Shown: positions 46,365 through 58,007 of the stretch, one piece after another
Position numbering within the stretch: the first letter of the stretch is position 1
How the letters are laid out: each line of letters starts with the position of its first letter
Assembly: GCF_963678975.1 (NCBI RefSeq)
Contig: NC_089285.1
Span: 6,248,694 to 6,312,693, forward strand
Direction of reading: 5' to 3'
DNA length: 64,000 nt
From: Dysidea avara
Taxonomy: Eukaryota > Porifera > Demospongiae > Dictyoceratida > Dysideidae
Notes under the pieces: model-generated
What the model saw: only the letters and a program-made list of their open reading frames with translations
Told to the model about the DNA's origin: nothing
The model's database searches: none
Position numbers and translations under genes: made by a program

Positions 46365-47516
46365 GCCTAAACTCTGGTAACTGGAGCGCAATCTGCCAGT
46401 TTAAAGAACTGCATGTTGGTAGTAATTTCAGGCCTCCCAGTATCAATAAAACAGTGTAGCAGTATGCGGCAATTAACAAATAACATCTTTTTGCCTTTGT
46501 GCTATGGATACTGACAAAATAAATGATGTCATAATTTGTTGGTGTGGGACTTCATCACAAATCAACAAGACTGAGCCTTGTTTGCGGTTTTCACAACTTG
46601 AAGGCTATTAGATAATGAAGATAAAAGACTAATAAGAGTGTTGTTGTGATGCAAAATAAACCCGTCTAGTAAAGGAAGCAGACATAATTATAAGTTCTGA
46701 TATGGATGCAAAATAGTGGACATTTGTATTGTAAGTAAATATCCATGCGTCACCTTCATCCATGCTGGAACATATAACAGTGAAATATCATCTCTCCCAA
46801 TAGCCCCCTCTACAAAGTCCCCACACTATCAAAGCTATTTTTAAATTGTAACATCAATGCGGATATGGTCCAGGCAGCCATATATAGAGTAAAAAATTAT
46901 GGTTCCTGCCCACCACTGCACCTGTTTACTGTCAGCACTAAAATGCACTGCCCGCATGTGCTTAAATGTTGCAATATTCCGTTCAGTCGTGTGGCAGAGA
47001 TTTTGCCATGATGGGGCAGTGACTGGCTGTTCCTACAAGCTTATGCATGAATCTATCCTTAGCTATCTGTATGCAGGAATTGCTTAACTACTTTGTTGAT
47101 GGCTATTCTATGCAATATTTCAGTGTGGGAACACCCACTTCCTTACAGCCCTAAAACTTCTTAAAGCCCTGGGCACTACATTATCATGTGATGGCAATTG
47201 CAATCTGCAAGCAGAATAAACCAAGTAACGTGTTCACAAATTACAATGCTCCATGCCATTATAGCTGTCTCTTAAGCACAAAGTATGCAGTTTTTATTTT
47301 AGGTTTCCGTGCCTTTTTCAGGCTGCGTGTCTGCTCCTTTCTATGCTATGAAAGTGAACAACTCCAAACACACTGATACATATGTATGACACTTTGGCTT
47401 GCTTGTTGACTGGCACTAGCCCAAACCTGGTTTGAAATCACCTTGCCATGCATGGCCAGTTGAGAGTCTCGCAATCTCTAATAATAAAAACTTCTATTTA
47501 ATGCCTTACATGTGAC
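46365..47516. other. Interior of the 10.3-kb element, no gene seen
   Basis: Frames up to 62 codons (46899, 47188) lack coding signature. No repeat shared with the rest of the window was recognised. Confidence 0.5.
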
Positions 47517-48254
47517 GGGCGTAGCCAGGGTTCTCTAGAGGAAGGTTCGAATCAGAAGTGAAGTACTGACTCACAGCCAGTTTTTAGATGCATACAGCAT
47601 TGCATACACAAAATTTGCCCTTAGGCAGAAACATTAAAATGGCCTCTGTGTGTACTACTAAACTATAGCTGAAACCTATACACTGATGTTTTTATACACT
47701 ATAAACCTACTGTAATATTAGTAATTTCACTTCCGGACAGCATCATAGCTTCAATCTCTTCTCAGGAACTCACCGCTTTTCTCCACACCCTGGCAACCCA
47801 TTTGTTGATTTTCAGAAGGCAAACATTATTCTTGGTCTCCTGTCAGCAGGCAACATCTTGTACTCCAATTTATTGGACACATCATGTGCCCTCCTCATGG
47901 CCATAAAAACAAGCATACAATGTAAATATATATGAAGTATTCAACATTTTATGCTAACCTGACATGTGTATAACACGACCACTGAAGTTTATTGCAGCTG
48001 AAACAGCCTCATCTAAATTCGCGTTCACTTCAGTTTACCGACACCAGGTATCACGTATGTGATTAATCATGTAATACACCAGCATTCATATCGTTGATGA
48101 TTCATCGTTGGTATGACTCATTAATGCAGGTCTGAGACAGTGTGCATCTATACCTGGAGTGCTCCAAGACTAAACGTTTGGTATATAGTTATTAAAAAAA
48201 ATCTGCTACTGAAAAAGGGGGTTTCGTCCAAACCCCTACTGGCTACGCCCCTGA
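47517..48254. mobile_element. Non-autonomous TIR element, GGGGCGTAGCCAG family, ~738 bp
   Basis: Ends GGGCGTAGCCAGG and CTGGCTACGCCCCTGA. A likely flanking duplication is CATGTGAC/TATGTGAC (7 of 8). Partial relatives are at 10566-10900 and 20430-20775. No transposase. Confidence 0.85.
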
Positions 48255-48530
48255 TATGTGACAAAAGCAAAACCCCTAGGGAAAACCTCTTACCATTTGC
48301 GCTTTGACACCCAAACATGTTGATTTGTGAGTTATAAGTATAAAAGAATTGATATATTTACTGTGAAAACATGAATAAAGTGTTATGATGCACAGCTCGC
48401 ATGAGGCTGGCTTAACTTTGAAGAAATGATAGTATGGCAGACAACCCTGATGCCAGTACAATGCCCTGGTTTACTCCAGTGTGGCTGCACCACTGATTCT
48501 GTCTTCTTCCATTATTTTCTGAGTAAATAA

Positions 48531-48882
48531 AAGGGCTGGGGGATAGTATGTGCGTGTCGGAATATCGAGATAGTATCACTATCGATATCAATATATCGTT
48601 TGAAAAGTTACTATCGGACAGTAATTAACAAGTAAAATTACACAGAAATAACTGCAAAATACTTTATAAAGTAAAAACTTTTGGAACAAGAATCAGCCTA
48701 AAAAGGCTGTTTAATATCTTGCGCAAGAAAACATGCATGGGTACATTCCTTCTTACAAATCTCTTTGAAGGCGATAAATAGGTATTGGGTGAATTATCAC
48801 TATCGTTTTACTATCATCAATTGTGTACTGCAGTGTCTTAATATCGTTCGAGCAGTGAAAAATTCACTATCGCTCAGCCCTA
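48531..48882. mobile_element. hAT MITE, 352 bp
   Basis: Ends AAGGGCTGGGGGATAGT and ACTATCGCTCAGCCCTA, flanked by GTAAATAA (48523-48530) and GTATATAA (48883-48890), 7 of 8 identical. The interior carries ATCGATATCAATATATCG-type palindromes, as in the 43625 MITE. Confidence 0.87.
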
Positions 48883-49329
48883 GTATATAATACTTGCATA
48901 CTGTGCATGCCCTGTAAAAACAGTTCTTTAAGGGTATCAGCTCATGTGTCTGTATGTTATCAAGTTAGCATGAAATTGCAGTGTGCTACAACTGCAGTGT
49001 ATGGTTGTGCTATATAAACAGAAAATAACTTGAAATGCTGCTATAATCTAATAGTGAAACTAGACATAAAAAATGCAAAATTGGAAATAAAGAGCACCCA
49101 GACCCCCCAGAGCAGCATTCATGTCTATTGTATGCTTCGGAATCTGCTCAAAGTCATGTACTCTTTTGCAACATTTGCCTGATGATCACCTGACACAAAT
49201 TTTTGTCAGAAATTTTATATTGAGTATTGAGTGCCCTTAAGTTAAGCGTAATATATTGAGTAACCAATGCAATGTTATTTGACTGCCAGACCACATCAAC
49301 TTAGACTATCAAAATGTATGGTAAGAAAA

Positions 49330-49893
49330 CAGAGGAGGGCCAACACTTCCATGTGAGCCATAGAGTTTGTATAGAGAAACTATTTCTGTTTAAAACTAGG
49401 TGCCAATCGAAAGCTTCCATTCCACTAAATCCAGCGGTGTAATCATCAGCCCCATTCAACCCCAGTAGTTTGATGTCAATATACACAGTTTATCCATAGG
49501 AGACTCAATCACGTGATCTAAAACTATCTTGACGAAATGGAGCGACAGCATTCGCCAGGGAGAGGATCATGGCTGAAGCAGACTCTAAATGTCTCCAGTG
49601 AGCCTTATAATCATGCATCTTTGGTTTAGACATTTGTAACAGCCCAGGTGGATGGGAAACTACAAGGACAGACTTAGAGACACTACACAGCTGGCAACAA
49701 CTATATTGTCACATGACTTTTAACATACACACAGTTCTAAATAAAAAGCCTGGTTCTAATTAAGAAGTACCAGTATATAATATGTCCAAGTAAGTATTAT
49801 TGTACAATAGTATAATATGTTACACATTGCTTAAGTGATTTAAAGTTATGCAATTAACTTTGGTGGTGCTTAGATCGTGTCAGCCCTCCTCTG
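49330..49893. mobile_element. Putative TIR element, 564 bp
   Basis: Ends CAGAGGAGGGCCAACAC and GTGTCAGCCCTCCTCTG. Flanks GTAAGAAAA and GTAAGTTAA agree at seven of nine positions. The interior is non-coding. Confidence 0.75.
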
Positions 49894-50996
49894 GTAAGTT
49901 AAAATGTAAACGAACCTCCAACAATAATTAGCAACTTTTAATCAAATTGTTCCGCATAAAATGTAGCGTAAGCAATCAATTATTGACTGACATATATTAT
50001 TGGCCAACTCAACATCTATTATCATCATAGAATCTGGATTCAAACACGCATTGTTGTCAATCACATTGGACTGTTGGTAAATGACGAACCTACAGGATTT
50101 CATTTGGGTTGGGGGGGGGGGGGCAGAGGACTATATTTTGCCACCCCCTGAGTCATTTCCTAGATGAAGCCCTGGAGGTTTGTTAGAATTAGTTTGTGTA
50201 TGCTAGTCTGTTATTCTTGGCATGAAAATGGTATTTGTAGCATACTGAATTTTATCTGTGTTGTTTCTTATATTATAGCATACACCACGTTAAGGGACAA
50301 ACTGCAGTTATTTAAAAGACTCTAGTCATTGGCGGTACTGGCACAATCACCCTTCCGGATGGAATAATGTTGTTTAGAGTAATAAACGTCTGTTACAAGG
50401 AAGTCACAACTGAAAGGAATTGAAATTCGTGTCCTGGCTATTGTGTGAGGTAGTGCTAGATTAGTGGCTGTACAGTGACAGCCGTTATGAATAATTTCTG
50501 CAGACAAAGAAGACGGAAAACCTGCTGTAGTAAATTGGAAGTGATGAACAATAGAGCTACCTAGAAGGAAATAGTTCACAAAGCAAGGTGAAGCATAGCA
50601 CAGTCTTATAAGGCTACCTAAACAACAGGAGAATTGACTACATAAGCAATCGTAAGCTGGAAGAGTGTTTGTAATTCAAGTTACACAACTTTCAAGCACC
50701 AATGACTCACTTACATTTGGATTTTAGTAGTTTGAAGGTTTGTGACATGTTGTCAAGGGTTGAAGATGTGTTACACTGCTCAGGAGCAAGCCATAGCATA
50801 GTGGATCCATTCACAGTGGATAGATGTTGGTTGTTATTTGTGGATAAAGAGCATACATCATTGGTTCGGCAGGAAACAAAGTAGCTACAGCTCTTCTCAG
50901 TAGCACCAGGATTACTGTGCTGACCTTTTGTAGTATCTCTAATGGGTCCTGTTTAATTTATTTTATAGAACTTTGCGTGGGTGAGATCAAAGGAAA
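49894..50996. other. Interior of the 10.3-kb element, no gene assigned
   Basis: Contains a 14-G run near 50109. The frame 50702-50884 (60 aa, MTHLHLDFSSLKVCDMLSRV start) has plausible amino-acid composition but no known domain and no conserved copy. Confidence 0.45.
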
Positions 50997-51126
50997 AAGT
51001 GTACTTTAAATTTCATAAAGTACACTCTCAGCTGGCCAACTACTTCATCGACCACAAAGAGTGCTTTATTGCACCGCAGAGTGCTTTATTGAACGAATAA
51101 AGCACTCTTTGTGGGCAATAAAGCAC
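50997..51126. repeat. Pair of short foldback hairpins
   Basis: AGTGTACTTTA/TAAAGTACACT at 50999-51029, and AGAGTGCTTTATTG with its complement ATAAAGCACTCT and a further CAATAAAGCAC at 51058-51126. Same style as the hairpins at 51614 and 54190. Confidence 0.8.
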
Positions 51127-51613
51127 AGTTGCCCACGTGCCTTAGTGTAGGCTAATAGCCTACGGGGCTCGCGCCAGTACGATTAATCACCCAAGCCGGT
51201 GAAGGCTGATAGCCTTGCCGCGCTGAGTGATCAATCACCCCAGCCAATACGAGTTCCACTACTGGATTGCTTTTATAGACATGCCTAAATGCTTCGATGA
51301 TGGGTGGGAGAAGGTAACGTTGCTGTTACGTTTGTTAATGTAAACGGACAAGTCCTGGAGATATCACGGACATACTTCACCATGTGACTCACAATAGAAT
51401 CGATTGTGGGTTGTGAGCAAAACCTGCCAAAATACGTGATGAACGTCTACTATGCCAAACTATGGTGAAATACGCATGAGTTACTTTGTTAAACTAGTTT
51501 GTGTGCGTTCAGGCTGCTAATAGTTCGTGCAACGCTTGTTAATTACAAGTCCTAGTGTATGGTGAAGCTACACGACTAGAAAGTTCCATAAATCATTTAA
51601 AGCACAGCCTTGC

Positions 51614-51678
51614 TCGTGCTATATGAAAAATAAAGTACTCGGCCGCGCGCCTCGTACTTTATTTTTCATATAGCACTC
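51614..51678. repeat. Perfect hairpin, ~25-bp stem
   Basis: GTGCTATATGAAAAATAAAG and its complement flank a GTAC...GTAC-ended GC-rich loop (GGCCGCGCGCC). CTCGTGC/GCACTCG-type flanks recur in the other hairpins. Confidence 0.9.
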
Positions 51679-52896
51679 GCGGCTATACTTTAACATATAC
51701 ATAAAGTTTAAAATATCAAGTGTTTGCTTCATTAGAAATTGATTTGAGCGTATTTTGAATATCACACATACTTTCTTGAAATTTTGGTGGAATTACAATT
51801 AGTAGTGGTAGACTGTTTTGTACTATTGACAAGATTTAATTTTGAATTGTGTGGGAATGCCAAGCAAAATAACTCAATAATTGATGTACCAAAGTTATCA
51901 AGTGGACAGTGTTAAAACGAAGTCGACTGACAATATATGACTGATGACTTACGCTACTGCCTTTAACCGGATGCTGCTGAGGAGTGCCACTGCATTGGAA
52001 GATGGTACGTTATATACTACTATGGTTATTTTAAATTGTTTATTGTTGGGTATAAAAAGTTTGTGTATATCTTGCTCCAAATGAAATCCCCATAGGTTGG
52101 CATACTGCAAGGCCAACAATTGATTGTTTACCCTGATCACCAATGCTTTGTGATGGGAATTATATAGGGTAACATGTGTGGACTTACCAGCATATGTCTG
52201 TGTCTTCTTTTCAACATCCCAGTTAATGTGAAACCCAAGGCCTTGTAGTCTTGTGCATAAATTTGTTGTTTTTCTAGTGGTACCCTATGCACAATGCACT
52301 TGTTATTTACTTTTTATTATATCATGTACCATAATAGCAGAAAGAGGTTTGTTAAAAATATGCATCCTTAGCAGTGCATAGCAACGTGTTTCGGGAATTA
52401 CAAGTAATTCATGAATTACAAAATACAGTAATTAATATTCATAACTCCATAGTATATTATCTATGATAAATGTATTTATGCATTAGTGATTGAATCCAGG
52501 TATAGCTGCACAGTGGCGCCTGGCTTTTTAGTAGTACAACATCAACTTGTTTGCAAAAATCCTAATGGAACACATACAGTACCTAAAAACCACCTTGGAA
52601 AGCATCCTCCAACTCAAAACAACCCTCTGGTGGTCCTTGCACTGATTTACATTCATAATGAACTAGTTTACTGTATGCTGTTACACTGTCAGAGTACACT
52701 AGTAATGGTACAATATATTGTATATCGTGATAATTATATCATAACAAAAGCTATATCATGATCAAAGTTGGGGTCATTGTGTGTGTGTGTGTGTGTGATG
52801 TTAAAGTTAGTTGTATGTACTATTAGAGTGATTTACATACGTAAATATAATGTATGGATATGTATTATTACAATGTTACATGTTTTGTGTTGGTAG
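51679..52896. other. Interior of the 10.3-kb element, no gene seen
   Basis: Contains the 80-bp repeat shared with 42080 (52560-52640) and a short (GT)n at 52780. The frames are not convincing. Confidence 0.5.
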
Positions 52897-53017
52897 CAAA
52901 CAAAACGTAGATCAACAGACTGGACCACAAGACAAAGGACTTCGACGTGATTCAGATTCTGATCTTAGTCCAGAGAGAAGTGGACACAAGTCACAACTTA
53001 TGAAGTGGTCTTGTTAA
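52897..53017 (+). pseudogene. Exon-like fragment with BUD13-like DSDSDLSPER motif
   Basis: Preceded by a GTTGGTAG splice-acceptor-like sequence, the frame 52898-53017 reads KQNVDQQTGPQDK, then RRDSDSDLSPERSGHKSQLM and a stop. BUD13, a spliceosomal RES-complex protein, carries repeated R-x-D-S-D-S-D-L-S-P-P-R motifs in its disordered N-terminal half, and this fragment fits one such unit. Evidence is one short low-complexity match, so it could be chance or another SR-like protein. If real, it is host exon sequence captured by the 10.3-kb element. Confidence 0.25.
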
Positions 53018-53196
53018 TACAGAGTGTGCGTAATGTATGTGTACATAATATGTATTTACTATGACTTCTCTATGCACGTTACTGCCTTATCGCCACCTTA
53101 AATACTGTATGCTCTTAATATGCTAGCAAGAATTACTACTCTAGTAAGTACTGCAATTTTTATTACCACAGGAAGTATAAGAATACACTCATTGTA

Positions 53197-53379
53197 CTAT
53201 AGAATATTTAGTGCCTCTACATTAAAAATCTTCTCATCTCCATATACATATATATCTCTAATACAACAATAGAAAAATGGGTCTAGTTCACCAATTCGTA
53301 TGGTGCCTTTGGCTCTAATTACGTCTCCATTTGCATATTTAATTCCATAAATTTTCACATGGTTGACCCTACAGAGCAA
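53197..53379 (-). pseudogene. Fragment of an unidentified repeat-type protein
   Basis: The 60-residue minus-strand frame reads VNHVKIYGIKYANGDVIRA, IGELDPFFYCCIRDIYVYGD and IFNVEALNIL. The pattern (G-x-x-Y-x-x-G-D-V-I, then a P-x-F-x-x-I-x-D-I-Y beta-strand series) looks like the C-terminal module of uncharacterised transposon-associated proteins in cnidarians and sponges. I cannot name it. Confidence 0.35.
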
Positions 53380-53449
53380 TGTATGTAATGTGAAGTAATA
53401 CTATTGCATTACAGTGCCTTATCCTAAATGACATCACAAGATTGGAGAC

Positions 53450-53452
<3 letters not shown>

Positions 53453-53490
<38 letters not shown>
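53453..53490. repeat. (GT)n microsatellite
   Basis: About 18 GT units followed by GCGTGCG. Frames across it read Cys-Val repeats. Confidence 0.97.
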
Positions 53491-53493
<3 letters not shown>

Positions 53494-54189
53494 CGTCGTG
53501 TTGTGTGTGGCCTGTCTATACCTGTATGTTCAATTGGGAACGAAAACCCGGCTAGTTTGCATTTTTCTCACACTTCATTTTATGATTCCTTTGTTGTTGA
53601 GAGGAAAAAACCAATGGGCTGTTAAAGTTTCAACCTTATCTGGTGAATGCTTTTGGAATTATATTATTATAACAGTAGACAGTGAGAAGAATTTATTTGT
53701 ACAGTGGCTATACGGAAAATAAAATGCAGGCACTCGTTTAATCTTTGATAAGTTACCAGTGCAACAAGCTACGGAGATGGGACTTGTGCTATTGTGTTCG
53801 TCATGAACTAGGGTATTCATTAAGTAGCCAGTGTGAATAGTAAGAATTAGACTAGTATTGTTTAGTAGTTAGGTTTTGTTTACTTAAACCGTCTATTTAG
53901 CTGTTTTTTTCGCTCGAGAGAATCATTATGGTGATTAGTCTGGTGCTTAGTCTATATGGCACGCTGGTATACTGAGCACTACATGATGAGAGTCGAACAG
54001 CGAATGCAGGTTAGTGATATAACTCATAGCGTACTAGCTTTCAATATCTCAGGTGGCTGCAGTACTGCAGGGGGAACGTCATCGCAACGTCTGGCTTGGT
54101 TACCCACAATCGATGTTAGAAACCTGGCCTTTATAAGTGTTACAGTTGTATTGAGAGACTCTCCCCACCTATTGGGTGAGTGGTACATA

Positions 54190-54306
54190 ACAGTTATACA
54201 ACGTGCACTCGTGCTCTGCCTGTATAAACGCACTTGCCTTCGGGCCTGACGGCCCTCAGGCTCGTGCGTTTATATCAGGCAGAGCACTCGTGGCCGTTGT
54301 ATAACT
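54190..54306. repeat. Foldback hairpin, ~45-bp arms
   Basis: AGTTATACAACG, CTCGTGCTCTGCCTG and TATAAACGCAC pair with complements across a GC-rich loop that itself contains GGGCC/GGCCC. Confidence 0.9.
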
Positions 54307-54579
54307 ATATAATGTACACCGTATGTTTCACAGGTATAATTGCAGTGCATTTTAGTTCGGCGTCTGCCACCAGGCTATCCTTATCTATAGGGTTATAAAT
54401 AATAACATGTTGTTATGGCTGTTTGTGAATGCAGTTCTGATGCCATAATATATGCAACGTTGTATACAAATGATTGTAGTTTAATGCAATTATCCAATTT
54501 TTGTCGTGAATTTAGTGGATGAGATTGTTGACAGTTGATGCTCTTCAAAATATATCAAAGTGACTCGCAATGTTTATAT

Positions 54580-55130
54580 GGTCTACATGTTTCTCTGTCA
54601 ACAGTTAAACACTCAGACAGTGTAAAAATCAAGTGAGTACACTGTAAATACAGCAATACTTTAACCACTCTGTGTTTGTAGGGACCTAAACAGCCAGATC
54701 ATTACTTATGGCTAAGGCAGCATCACACGGCATTGCCATTAACATAGACACCAGGTGTGATGAATATTCAAACTGTAACCTATCTTTACAATATTGTTTT
54801 TCAGATATTGAGCAGTGACGATTTCCTCATATATCATACTGTATGAATGTACCACTCTATCAAAATGCACACTCAGGCAGGCTCAACTAGTGCCCTAGCA
54901 TCAATTGAGTGCTCATTACAACTGCAATATGCTGTACCCTGTGTACGGTGTTTGTAAGGAATAAACAAGCCAGACTACCACTCAAGACAATGTCACACAA
55001 CTTGTCGTTAACAAAGATGCCAGGTGTGATCAAATTCATACTATAAGATCTGTGTTTATATTTCAATATTTTTCTCAGGATTTGAGCTGTGACAACTGTT
55101 CTCATTATTCTTCGTTAGGTTTGGCATCAT
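54580..55130 (+). repeat. Degenerate tandem duplication, ~300-bp unit
   Basis: The unit carries GTGTTTGTA(G/A)GG, AACA(G/A)CCAGA, CACCAGGTGTGAT/GCCAGGTGTGAT, and TTTTTCAGATATTGAGC/TTTCTCAGGATTTGAGC followed by TGTGAC-like sequence. Both copies keep splice-like AG and GT boundaries, but no shared reading frame is open. A third, weaker copy may begin near 55190. Confidence 0.55.
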
Positions 55131-55424
55131 ATCCTGTATCAATTCTTCTACACTTGGAGCCTTGCGCAAATCATTTTTGGGCAGCTATAATGAAGTGTTG
55201 TGTCTATCACTGAACTTTTAACAGGTGAGGAGTCAAAACTTAATTGTATGTAGTAGCTACACTCTGTACCACTATCTTTTTGTAGTTTTGAGGTGATCAA
55301 CATACCTGCAACAATACTAACATAGCTACAGTAGGAGAAAGATGGAACTTGGTTACTTACAAAACTCTGTTTACGCTGTGTGTGCTTTTTATCTTACTTT
55401 TGTGTAACACTAAATTTGCTAAAA

Positions 55425-55524
55425 CAGCACACTTGGCCAAACAGCACATGTGCACTGTGCTAAAACTGGAGACATTACTTTAGCACACCTAAATGTGCTA
55501 TTTTAACACACCTGTTTTTACTGT
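55425..55524. repeat. Right subterminal repeats and terminus of the 10.3-kb element
   Basis: AACAGCACACTTGG, AACAGCACATGTG, TTTAGCACACC and TTTTAACACACC units run to the CTGTTTTTACTGT end. They mirror 45207-45475. Confidence 0.8.
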
Positions 55525-56464
55525 ACATAGGCCAGCTTGCACATGTAAGAACTATCATGATGGCAGAGTTGTGTAGTAATTGGGTAAGACAGATTGTCCT
55601 AGGACTGTGTCTCAGATGGTCTGCATCACTTTATTTTATTCACGAATATCATTGGTAAGTTGAGTTTTGGATAACCATTGCAATCATATTCCGTGCAGCA
55701 CAATAGTAAGGAGTGTATAAGTGCTATAGATCATAATAAGTAGTGAGATCCTTAGAAGAAAGTTTTCGCTTATTCCACAACAGGCTGAAGGAAGGTCCCC
55801 TGAAGGCCCTTAGCTAGCAACACTCAATAAATCCAACCTTAGCATGTGTCAAAACAATAAAAATAGGTCAGTCCGTTAGTCCAGTCCAGCAATTAGTTAC
55901 ACCCTTATCTCAGTTTACATCAGTGTATTATTTAAGGCAAAATCTAAACTTCAGTCCAAACAAACAGCAGAATCCCATTATGACAAGGTATTCGAATGCT
56001 AGAGTGTTTAGATCCTCACTCTGTGCAAAGAGGACCAGGGGAGGGTGTCATATTGAGCCACATATGTAGAGGATGTAGGCGGTGGTGTCTGGGTGCATGA
56101 ACAGTCCAGCTGGACCAATTGCGACAATAAAAATGATCCTACCATTAAATGGTCCAGGTTAAAACTTCATGAGGTATTGCTAAGTATGGTCACTAAGTGT
56201 ATCCACGTATAACCTTTCAAGTTTAAAACATGATATTCACGTAATTATATATCTTACACAGTCTGCTGTTTCTCCACAGGAAAATCAGCTATTCTCCAGA
56301 AGTTTAGCTAGTAGCTAGTTGTATTGGCTCCTCTTCCGCTTCATGCATGATGTCAACTAAACTAGTTATAGTGATCAGTGTAATTAACCGTAGCAAGAGA
56401 GTATAAGATGGTGGATTATGGACCATGCCTCGGACCACACTGACGGAGATTCATTGGACCAACC

Positions 56465-57005
56465 GTTGAACAGAGAGTTGAATAGTGATAATGACAATTC
56501 ACTACTAGAGGATGTGTATCAATATGTTACCAATAACCAGTACAGGGATGGCATTACTATTAATCAAAAGCATTTTATAAGAAATTTACATTTCTGATGG
56601 TGAGATGATAATAAGGAAATAATAAGGTGCGGGAAGTTTGAGATCGAAAAGAGCAACTTAGAATTGTTCAAGCATGCCACATAGAAGAACTATCAGGACA
56701 TGTTGGCTACAGGAAGACCTTAGCACGGATCACAGAAAGATTTTATGGAAAGGTGTGGTTAGAGATACAAAAAAAATAGTTCAGTGATGTGATATTTGTC
56801 AACATGTAAACAAAAAGCTAAAAACATAGCTCCAACATTGCACCCAGTCCCAGTGAAGTCTCCATGGTACCACATGGGAGTAGATTTCATTGGGCCAATT
56901 GCTTAGCAGGAAATCGCTACATCCTAACAATCATGGACTATTTTATAAAGTGGGGCAGAAGCTGTTACATGCAATACTTGACAATTCTGGAGGATGCAAT
57001 TTTAT
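56465..57005 (+). pseudogene. Gypsy-type integrase fragment (E2 copy)
   Basis: Counterpart of 23960-24500. It preserves some parts lost in E1: GYRKTLARITERF (after the zinc-binding region), a VDFIGPI-type start of the rve core written as AGTAGATTTCATTGGGCCAA, and RYILTIMDYFIKW. Frames are interrupted several times. No LTR, gag or RT accompanies it. Confidence 0.75.
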
Positions 57006-57084
57006 TTAGGGTGGACTGGAGGTAGGTAGACTTTTCCAGGGATGATGGTGTATAAGCACACTAGCATGCAAAACATGCAAACCT

Positions 57085-57107
57085 GGGGGGGGGGGGGGGG
57101 GGGGGGG
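57085..57107. repeat. Poly-G tract, 23 bases
   Basis: Uninterrupted G23 in E2. E1 has GGGGGG at the homologous place (about 24593), so the run expanded after duplication or is prone to sequencing error. Confidence 0.9.
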
Positions 57108-57634
57108 CGTAGGAAGCATGCCTCTCATCCCACCAGAAAATTTTGAAAATTGAAATTGAACCTGAGAGTGATTCTAGTACTTACCATTAATATTATTTAT
57201 TTGACTGTTGTGTTAGGGTGACTACTCACTCTACTAGGGTATACTGATCTCAATGTTTTTATAGTGGAATTGCAGGTAGCTATATTTGGTGTAATATATA
57301 CAACCAGCACAATTATTGCTAATGCCACAAATATTTTTGAGGGGCTAAACTTTTTGATAGGGGATACAGCCCTCCTTCTCCGCTGCCCCTGGCTACAAGT
57401 GTAAGCACAACAAAAAATTGAAACCAACAAGTCAGAGCTACTATGTAGCTGTAGCTATTAACTGTTATTAAGTGAAGGTTCTGATATGTACCATGATTAT
57501 AAATATAACTGTGTAGCAAATGCAGATCTTTTTTTGTTCAGCCCAGACCATTTTTTCTTTAGCACAAGTTGTCCCCTTGGACCAGTTATGCAAGCACAAG
57601 TGGTCTGGCCAAACCAATTGCTAACATATAAGGT

Positions 57635-57904
57635 CAAGGGGGTGTCACGTAGGTATGCACTGTAGGTAGATCTGCAACCGCAGTCAAAGTCTTGACTGGC
57701 TGAAATTTTACTTTGACCTGTGACTAAGAGCCTTTTTCGACCTTTGACCGGTGACTTAGCGATGATATTTCAGCACTTTTCGATTGTGGGTTGGAAGCTT
57801 TTACCCTTGACCGTTGAATTGGCACAATTTTGGTGGCCTTGACCTTTGACTTAGACCACGGTTGCAGACCTACCTACAGTGAGTGCCTGTGTGTCACCCC
57901 CTTG
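57635..57904. mobile_element. MITE, 270 bp, 5-bp AAGGT duplication
   Basis: Ends CAAGGGGGTGTCACG and complement of the right end CAAGGGGGTGACAC, both leading to CTGTAGGTAG(A/G)TCTGCAACCG; the arms are ~46 bp. Flanks AAGGT at 57630-57634 and 57905-57909. The E1 counterpart at 25148 on is uninterrupted. The interior has four TGACCTTTGAC-like words. Confidence 0.92.
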
Positions 57905-58007
57905 AAGGTCCTTATATACCCGGACTGTTAGTGCGTTGACAGGCATAAAGGAGCGACAACTGGGATCTCATAATAGGGGATAAGAACTTGATAGTACACC
58001 TGTAACA

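Larger units (their letters stand above)
45207..55524. mobile_element. 10.3-kb TIR element with CACTA (EnSpm)-like ends
   Basis: The E1 locus is continuous at GTCACATAGGCC (22601-22612). In E2 the same point is split by 10.3 kb bounded by CACAGTAAAAACAGATGTG on the left and the complement ACAGTAAAAACAGGTGTG on the right. Flanks fit a 3-bp ACA duplication, though the CA-rich left flank makes the exact break ambiguous. Subterminal regions hold repeated AGCACACTTA/TAAGTGTGCT motifs. CAC-type ends, 3-bp duplication and subterminal repeats are hallmarks of CACTA elements. No transposase is seen; the interior is nested MITEs, hairpins and exon-like fragments. Confidence 0.78.

Noticed and set aside
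50105-50125. G-run near 50109 as a G-quadruplex regulatory site
   Set aside because: Homopolymer within the 10.3-kb element with no nearby gene; likely slippage.
53428-53722. Cys-Val-rich frames resembling a cysteine-rich peptide
   Set aside because: Produced by the (GT)n run at 53453-53490.
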